From KBS50 sp042666615 (GTDB taxonomy: Bacteria; Actinomycetota; Actinomycetes; Mycobacteriales; Micromonosporaceae), in the NCBI RefSeq assembly GCF_042666615.1, contig NZ_JBHTDD010000002.1, positions 124,001 to 188,000 of the forward strand: a stretch of DNA of 64,000 nt, in the 5' to 3' direction. The notes beneath the pieces are model-generated. The model saw only the letters and a program-made list of their open reading frames with translations, did not search any database and had not been told where the DNA came from. Below, piece by piece: positions 58,634 through 64,000 of the stretch. The position numbers and the translations under genes are program-made. Within the stretch, counting starts at the first letter, position 1; each line of letters starts with the position of its first letter.

Positions 58634-59680
58634 ATGACGACCCAGCGCACCCGTTCACTCGGTCGACCCACCCTGGACGCCGTTGCCGCGCGAGCCGGGG
58701 TGGGCCGGGGCACCGTTTCCCGGGTGGTGAACGGCTCGCCACAAGTGAGCCCGGAGGCGCGGGCCGCCGTCCAGCAGGCGATCGAGGAGCTGGGTTACGT
58801 GCCCAACCGGGCGGCTCGCGCGCTGGTCACCCAGCGCACCGACTCGGTGGCCCTGGTGGTCTCCGAGTCGGGGGAGCGCGTCTTCGGCGAGCCGTTCTTC
58901 GCGGCCATCGTGCGCGGGATCAGCTCGGCGCTGCTGGCGACGCCGATGCAGTTGTGGCTGGCGATGGCCCAGTCGCCCGCCGAGCGGGAGCGGGTGGAGC
59001 ACCACCTGACCAGCCAGCACGTCGACGGCGTACTGCTGCTGTCGCTGCACGACGACGATCCGCTGCCGGGCCTGCTGGAGCGGCGCGGCCTGCCCACCGT
59101 GCTCGGCGGCCTGCCGGCGGGGATGCTGCGTCCCGGTGCCCAGCCGCCGTACTTCGTCGACGTGGACAACGCGGGCGGGGCCCGGCAGGGAGTGGAGTAC
59201 CTGTTCCAGCGGGGGCGCCGTCGGGTGGCCACCATCGCCGGCCCGCAGGACATGGGGGTAGGGGTGACCCGGCTGACCGGCTACCTGGACGCGGTCCGGG
59301 CCGCCGGGCGGCAGCCGACCGACGATCTGGTGGCGTACGGCGACTTCAGCCAGGACAGCGGCGCGGCCGCGATGCGCCGGCTGCTGTCCTCGGCCCCGGA
59401 CCTGGACGCGGTCTTCGTCGCCTCGGACCTCATGGCGATCGGCGCGCTCCGGGTGTTGCGCGAGGTCGGTCGCCGGGTGCCGGACGACGTTGCCGTGGTG
59501 GGCTTCGACGACACGCCAGTCGCCGGCCAGGCCGAGCCGCCGTTGACCACCGTCTTCCAGCCGATCGAGGAGATGGGGCGGGAAATGGTCCGGCTGCTGG
59601 TGTCCCGGATCCGCCGGGACGAGCCGAGCCACCCGCAACTCCTGCTGCCGACCCGGATGGTGCCACGCGCCTCCGCCTGA
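58634..59680 (+). CDS. cebR: LacI-family repressor of the ceb operon
   Basis: A 348-residue LacI-family regulator. The N-terminal helix-turn-helix and hinge are in LDAVAARAGVGRGTVSRVVNG, SPEARAAVQQAIEELGYVPNRAARAL. The sugar-binding core ends in VVGFDDTPVAGQAEPPLTTVFQP. GGAGGAG precedes ATG 58634. In Streptomyces cebR lies upstream of cebE and divergent; here it is the last gene of the operon, so it would be induced together with transport genes. Binding to the two palindromes at 53614-53680 is expected. Confidence 0.88.
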   Translation: MTTQRTRSLGRPTLDAVAARAGVGRGTVSRVVNGSPQVSPEARAAVQQAIEELGYVPNRAARALVTQRTDSVALVVSESGERVFGEPFFAAIVRGISSALLATPMQLWLAMAQSPAERERVEHHLTSQHVDGVLLLSLHDDDPLPGLLERRGLPTVLGGLPAGMLRPGAQPPYFVDVDNAGGARQGVEYLFQRGRRRVATIAGPQDMGVGVTRLTGYLDAVRAAGRQPTDDLVAYGDFSQDSGAAAMRRLLSSAPDLDAVFVASDLMAIGALRVLREVGRRVPDDVAVVGFDDTPVAGQAEPPLTTVFQPIEEMGREMVRLLVSRIRRDEPSHPQLLLPTRMVPRASA

Positions 59681-59687
59681 GCGCTCC

Positions 59688-60905
59688 CTACTCCGAGGGC
59701 GCCCAGCGGCGCAGCTCCCGACGGGCCAGCGAGGCGCGGTGCACCTCGTCCGGGCCATCCGCCAACCGGAGCGTCCGGGCCCCCGCCCAGAGCGCGGCCA
59801 GCGGCGTGTCCTGGCTGACACCGGCCCCGCCGTACGCCTGGATCGCCTTGTCGATCACCCACTCGGCCATGGCCGGTGTGGCGATCTTGATGGCCTGGAT
59901 CTCGGTGTGCGCGCCCTTGTTGCCCACCGTGTCCATCAACCAGGCCGTCTTGAGCACCAGCAACCGGGCCTGTTCGATGCGCACCCGCGACTCGGCGATC
60001 CACTCCCGCACCACACCCTGCTCGGCCAGCGGCCGGCCGAACGCCACCCGTTCGTGCACCCGCCGGCAGAGCAGTTCCAGCGCGCGTTCGGCCATCCCGA
60101 TCAGGCGCATGCAGTGGTGGATCCGCCCCGGACCCAGTCGGGCCTGGGCGATCGCGAAGCCATCACCCTCGCCGCCGATCAGGTTTTCCGCCGGTACGCG
60201 TACCCCGTCGAAACTGACCTCGGCGTGCCCGCCGTGCGACCCGTCCGAATAGCCGAAGACGGTAAGCCCTCGGTGCACCGTGACGCCGGGGGTGTCCCGG
60301 GGCACCAGCAGCATGCTCTGCTGCCGGTGCCGGGGCGCGTCCGGATCGGTCTTGCCCATCACGATGAAGATCTCGCAACGCGGATCCATCGCCCCCGACG
60401 ACCACCACTTGCGCCCGTCGACGACGTACGCGTCACCGTCCCGGCGGATCCGGGTGGCGATGTTTGTGGCGTCCGAGGAGGCCACCTCCGGCTCGGTCAT
60501 GCAGAACGCGGACCGGATCTCCGCGGCCAGCAGCGGGGTCAGCCAGCGTTCCCGCTGCTTCGGCGAGCCGAACTCGGCCAGCAGCTCCATGTTGCCGGTG
60601 TCCGGGGCGGCGCAGTTCAGTGCCTCCGGGGCCAGGTGTGGGCTGCGGCCGGTCAGCTCCGCCAGCGGGGCGTACTGGAGGTTGGTCAGGCCCGCGCCGT
60701 ACCGCGGATCCGGCAGGAACAGGTTCCACAGGTCGCGCTCACGCGCCTCCGCCTGCAGCTCGGCCATGATCGACGGCCGAGACCAGGCGGGGCCGGTCGT
60801 CACCTGTTCGGCGTGCGTCGGCTCGGCCGGCAGGATCCGCTCGACCAGGAAGTCGTGCACCGCCTCGTGCAGTTCGGCGGTGCGCGGATCGAATCCGAAG
60901 TCCAC
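59688..60905 (-). CDS. Acyl-CoA dehydrogenase, ACAD10/11-like
   Basis: A 405-residue flavoenzyme from GTG 60905. It has FCMTEPEVASSDATNI (FAD-contacting region) and IRRDGDAYVVDGRKWWSSGAMDPRCEIFIVMGKTD, typical of the ACAD10/11 branch, and the C-terminal QAYGGAGVSQDTPLAALWAGARTLRLADGPDEVH. It desaturates acyl-CoA. The gene overlaps the APH-like kinase stop by one base (TAGTG), so two proteins fused in animal ACAD10/11 are here encoded side by side. Confidence 0.87.
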   Translation of the reverse strand: MDFGFDPRTAELHEAVHDFLVERILPAEPTHAEQVTTGPAWSRPSIMAELQAEARERDLWNLFLPDPRYGAGLTNLQYAPLAELTGRSPHLAPEALNCAAPDTGNMELLAEFGSPKQRERWLTPLLAAEIRSAFCMTEPEVASSDATNIATRIRRDGDAYVVDGRKWWSSGAMDPRCEIFIVMGKTDPDAPRHRQQSMLLVPRDTPGVTVHRGLTVFGYSDGSHGGHAEVSFDGVRVPAENLIGGEGDGFAIAQARLGPGRIHHCMRLIGMAERALELLCRRVHERVAFGRPLAEQGVVREWIAESRVRIEQARLLVLKTAWLMDTVGNKGAHTEIQAIKIATPAMAEWVIDKAIQAYGGAGVSQDTPLAALWAGARTLRLADGPDEVHRASLARRELRRWAPSE

Positions 60906-61960
60906 TAGTCCTCCCGCAGTCGGGTGAGCCCGTGGTCGACCAGCGGGGTCACGAGGTCGCCGATGCGGTCGAACCCGTCGCCCACGGTCTGCCCGAGCGT
61001 GTGCCGGTAATGGATGCCCTCGCAGATGACGGCGAGCTTGAAGCAGCCCAGCGCCACGTGCCAGCCCAGCGGTCCGACGTCCAGGCCGGACCGGGTCGCG
61101 TACCGTTCGATCAGTTTCGGTCCCGGCGGGAAACCGGCCCGCGGCCCCAGCCCGTCCGCGACCGCGTTGCCGGCGGCGGCGTCGCCGTCGCCGAGCACCT
61201 CCCAGTACGTCAGGAGCAGCCCCAAGTCGGTCAGCGGATCACCGAGGGTGGCCATCTCCCAGTCCAGCACCGCCCGGACGGCCACCGGGTCGGCCTCGAC
61301 GATCAGGTTGTCCAGCCGGAAGTCACCGTGCACGATCCGGCCGCCGGACGGTGTCGCCGGCACCGTGGCGGCCAGCCGTTCCCGAAGCTCGTCCACGCCC
61401 GGCAGGTCCCGGCTCCGGGACCGGTCGAGCTGCCCGCCCCAGCGCCGGACCTGGCGGCCGAGGAAACCCTCCGGGCGGCCGAAGTCCGCGAGCCCCACCG
61501 CCGCGGGCTCCACCCGGTGCAGCTCCGCCAGGGTGTCCATCATCGCCATCGCCATCGCGTGCCGCTGGTCGGCCGAGAGCGGGTGGGTCTGCCGCCGGCT
61601 GCGGAATACCGTGCCCGTCACCCGTTCCATCAGATAGAACGGCGCTCCGAGCACGTCCGGGTCGGCGCAGTGCAGCAGCGCGGCCGGCACCGGCACGGCC
61701 GTGGTGGCGAGCGCGGAGATCACCCGAAACTCCCGCCCCATGTCGTGCGCGGTGGCGAGTACATGCCCCAGCGGCGGCCGGCGCAGCACGTACTCCCGTT
61801 CACCGGAGCGGACCAGATAGGTGAGGTTGGATTTGCCGCCGGTGATGAGCGTTGCCTGTGGCGGACCGTCGAGCAGGTCGGGGCGATATCGGGTCAGGTG
61901 GTCGGCGAGCCGATGAAGATCCAGTCCGGCGGGGGAGTTACCGGCTGGTAGATCAGTCAT
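60905..61960 (-). CDS. APH-like phosphotransferase (ACAD10/11 kinase domain type)
   Basis: A 351-residue kinase-fold protein from ATG 61960. Motifs are LITGGKSNLTYLVRSGEREYVLRRPPLG (nucleotide loop and lysine strand), the catalytic IVHGDFRLDNLIV and the metal-binding VLDWEMATLGDPLTDLG. This branch is linked to acyl-CoA dehydrogenases; in mammals the fused enzyme phosphorylates 4-hydroxyacyl-CoA so that it can be converted to an ordinary beta-oxidation substrate. Antibiotic resistance is less likely. It is the first gene of a two-gene operon. Confidence 0.83.
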   Translation of the reverse strand: MTDLPAGNSPAGLDLHRLADHLTRYRPDLLDGPPQATLITGGKSNLTYLVRSGEREYVLRRPPLGHVLATAHDMGREFRVISALATTAVPVPAALLHCADPDVLGAPFYLMERVTGTVFRSRRQTHPLSADQRHAMAMAMMDTLAELHRVEPAAVGLADFGRPEGFLGRQVRRWGGQLDRSRSRDLPGVDELRERLAATVPATPSGGRIVHGDFRLDNLIVEADPVAVRAVLDWEMATLGDPLTDLGLLLTYWEVLGDGDAAAGNAVADGLGPRAGFPPGPKLIERYATRSGLDVGPLGWHVALGCFKLAVICEGIHYRHTLGQTVGDGFDRIGDLVTPLVDHGLTRLRED

Positions 61961-62123
61961 CCGAACAGTTGATGGCACCAGGGCCGGCGTGTCAACCCGT
62001 CGACGGCGAGCGGCCGGTCCAGACGTTGCGGCCGGGACATGGCGCGGCAACAGCTTCGAAACCCCGTCCGGCCAGGCTGGATGCCGGTGGCCGGCGCCTG
62101 CCCGGCCGCCCGAGGGGGTGGGG

Positions 62124-62834
62124 ATGGTGCTGCGAATCCGGGTGAGCCTGCCCGACCGACCGGGGACCCTGGGCCAGGTCGCCCGGACGATGGGTGTGGC
62201 GGGCGCCGACATCGTCCAGGTCGTGGTGCTGGAGCGGCTGGCGGGGCGAGCGACCGACGACTTCACGGTGTTCTGGCCGGGAACGACACGGGTGGAGCGG
62301 CTGCTCGCCGGACTCGCGGCAATCCCGGGCGTCCAGGTCCTCGGCGCCTGGCGGGCCATGGGCGCGCCGACCGGTGGTGGGGCGGACGCGGAACTGCTGG
62401 CCCAGGTGGCCGGGAACACGCGGGACGGGCTCGCGACCCTGGTCGACGCCCTGCCCGCGTTGCTCGCCGCGGACTGGGCGGCGGTGGCGGTGGTCCCGGC
62501 CGACTGGGCCAGCCGACCGGCCGGCGACGGGGGACAGCCCATCCTCGCGTACGCCAGCTGGCAGGCGCCACCCGCGCCGGGCCTACCGCCGGTCACCCCG
62601 CTGCGGGCCCGGGTGGCCGACGGCCAGGACGGCTGGCACCACGCGATGGCCCCGTTCGGGCGGGCCGGCCTGGTCCTGGTGGTGGCCCGCGGCGACGGCG
62701 CCGGTCCGCTGCCGGCGGCGCCGTTCCACGTCACCGAGCTGGACCGGATCGCCCAGTTGGTGCGGGCGGCGGCCGTCATCCTCGGCGACCGGCTGGACCT
62801 GGTGGGTGCGGCGTCGTCGGCGATCCAGCGCTGA
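62124..62834 (+). CDS. ACT-domain protein
   Basis: A 236-residue protein; ATG 62124 follows GAGGGGG at good spacing. It starts with an ACT-type ligand-binding domain (LRIRVSLPDRPGTLGQVARTMGVAGADIVQVVVLE). The remainder (~75-236) is a GAF-like or unknown domain with VAVVPADWASRP and the helix LDRIAQLVRAAAVILGDRL. ACT domains bind amino acids or other small ligands and control linked enzymes. No enzymatic domain is visible. Confidence 0.68.
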   Translation: MVLRIRVSLPDRPGTLGQVARTMGVAGADIVQVVVLERLAGRATDDFTVFWPGTTRVERLLAGLAAIPGVQVLGAWRAMGAPTGGGADAELLAQVAGNTRDGLATLVDALPALLAADWAAVAVVPADWASRPAGDGGQPILAYASWQAPPAPGLPPVTPLRARVADGQDGWHHAMAPFGRAGLVLVVARGDGAGPLPAAPFHVTELDRIAQLVRAAAVILGDRLDLVGAASSAIQR

Positions 62835-62975
62835 CCATCGCGAAACCTCTGCCGGACGGCGTGCCGCGGGCGCACGCTTGGTGTGGGCGGCGGGTGGCGG
62901 GCGGAAGATCTTCCAACCCGCGGACCACCCGCCGGGGACCGTCCGGCGTGGGGGCCGGGCGGGAAAGGAGGCCGA

Positions 62976-64000
62976 GATGGCCCTGTGGCGAATTCGAGCG
63001 ACCGTGGACGACCGACCCGGATACCTTTCCGTGCTGACCGCGAGCCTCGCCCTCCGGTCGGTGAACATCCTGTCGGTGCAGGTGCACACGACCGAGGCGG
63101 GGGCCGTCGACGACTTCCTCGTCGACGCGCCCGAGAAGTTGTCCGGCAACGACCTGGTGGCGGCGGTCGAGCGGGGTCGGGGCCGGGACTGCTGGGTCGC
63201 CCGCGGGGAGGCGCGGGTGCTGGCCGATCCGCCGACCCGGGCGCTCGGCCTGGCCGGCCGGCTCGTCCGCGACCCGGACCGGCTGGGCGAGGCACTGCGC
63301 ACCCTGCTCGACGCGAGCACCGTCACCTGGCGGCCGTCCGGTGTCCCGGCGTCGTCCGGTGTCCCGGCCGATCCGGCGCCGACGGCCACCGGGCTGCCCG
63401 CGGAGCCCGTACCAGTGTCCCGGACCGTGCCGGTGCCCGTTCCCGAGGCCGATCCACGGCCGCGTCGCGGCTTCTCGGGTGAGTCGATGTGGTTGGCCGA
63501 TCCGGCCGGCGGTTCGTTCGAGGTGACCCGGGTGGCGCCCGGCTTCACCCCGGCCGAATACGCCCGCGCGCAGGCGCTCATCGACGTCGCGGCGGCGCTG
63601 GCCGAGCGGGACGTGGACCAGGTGACCGTGCTGTTGCCCGACGGCACCGAGGTGATCGTCCGGCCGGCTACCGAGGACGACCTGCCGGCCGCCCTCGCCA
63701 TGCACAGCCGCTGCTCGGTCCGCAGCCTGCGCCGGCGCTACCTGACCGCGGGCCCGCCGAGCGAGGCGCAGGTGAGCCGGCTGCTCCTGCCGTCGGCCGG
63801 GCTCACCCTCGTGGCCACCGTCGAGTCCACGCCGACCGACCGGCCGAGGCTGGTCGCCATCGGCTCGTTGATCGCCGAGGGTGACCTCGCGGCGGCGGCG
63901 CTCCTGGTGGAGGACGCGTGGCAACGCCGGGGGATCGGCACCGCGCTGCTCCGCCGGCTGGTGACCCACGCCCGCCGGGCCGGGTACGCGGCGCTTGTCG
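62976..64000 (+). CDS. ACT-domain GNAT acetyltransferase, cut by window end
   Basis: The frame opens at ATG 62976 behind AAAGGAGG and continues without stop to the window edge. The first ~70 residues are an ACT domain (LWRIRATVDDRPGYLSVLTASLALRSVNILSVQVH). A Pro/Val linker near 120-160 follows, and from ~225 a GNAT domain (VIVRPATEDDLPAALAMHSRCS, then VEDAWQRRGIGTALLRRLVTHARRAGY with the acetyl-CoA loop). It may be a protein acetyltransferase regulated by a small ligand, by analogy with amino-acid-regulated actinobacterial acetyltransferases that carry ACT domains. It lies 141 bases after a related ACT gene. Confidence 0.8.

Noticed and set aside
59666..59692. TGAGCGCTCCC at the end of cebR, resembling a CebR half-operator
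   Set aside because: It includes the stop codon, is only a partial palindrome and lies between convergent gene ends rather than at a promoter.

Overview
The window is a stretch of chromosome from a high-GC actinomycete, most likely a Micromonosporaceae member such as Micromonospora. The grounds are the very GC-rich codon third positions, frequent GTG and TTG starts, many 1-4 nt stop/start overlaps, leaderless-type -10 boxes (TANNNT six bases before a start), and actinobacterial families (DUF2637, DUF3000, DUF5753 regulators, coproporphyrin-type heme genes, a CebR-type sugar operon). I saw no tRNA, rRNA, CRISPR, prophage or intact transposase gene, and the genus is an inference.

Layout. 1-5.3 kb: end of a sensor kinase, a DUF2637 membrane protein, a VOC protein, a membrane-anchored protein, a B12-binding radical SAM enzyme and a DHFR/RibD-like reductase. 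5.3-8.6 kb: a fatty-acid beta-oxidation pair (thiolase, then a FadB/FadJ-type multifunctional protein). 8.7-14.1 kb: a GalE-like epimerase, a VapBC-type pair, RNase D, a membrane-anchored trypsin-like protease and a coiled-coil membrane protein. 14.2-18.2 kb: DUF3000 and the hemE-hemY-hemQ operon. 18.3-23.5 kb: small housekeeping genes (DUF5753 regulator, DUF2087, GNAT, zinc-ribbon protein, glycogen-binding-like protein, MsrB, PH-like membrane protein, LigD-type polymerase). 23.5-24.0 kb: a gene-free region holding a MITE-like element. 24.1-31.9 kb: a four-gene FtsX/MacB-like ABC operon. 31.9-39.0 kb: GNAT, a TAP-like hydrolase lipoprotein, an AlkA-like glycosylase, and an ECF sigma/anti-sigma pair followed by a lipoprotein and a secreted protein. 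39.0-40.8 kb: vapB-vapC-speE-like operon. 40.8-41.2 kb: a repeat hairpin and the wreck of an M29 aminopeptidase. 41.2-47.7 kb: herA-sbcD-sbcC-nurA end-processing operon. 47.8-53.6 kb: a HigB-like/XRE pair in convergent orientation, a BtrH-type protein, a hydrolase-MerR operon, a pyrimidine reductase preceded by a 39-residue Cys-rich microprotein, and a pRiA4b ORF-3-like protein. 53.6-59.7 kb: a cebEFG-bglC-cebR cello-oligosaccharide operon with two LacI-type operators around its promoter. 59.7-62.0 kb: an acyl-CoA dehydrogenase coupled to an APH-like kinase (a split ACAD10/11). 62.1-64.0 kb: two ACT-domain proteins, the second fused to GNAT and cut by the window end.

The signal I find most unusual is a set of dispersed repeats placed exactly at gene junctions. 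Two exact tandem 59-bp copies at 27432-27549 separate the two FtsX genes; each is a 20-codon ORF that starts on the GTGA of the preceding stop and ends on the GTGA of the next start. A shortened copy joins thiolase to fadB at 7351-7404, where it reads in frame into fadB. A different repeat forms a 12-codon ORF between cebF and cebG with ATGA overlaps on both sides. These could be portable translational-relay spacers.
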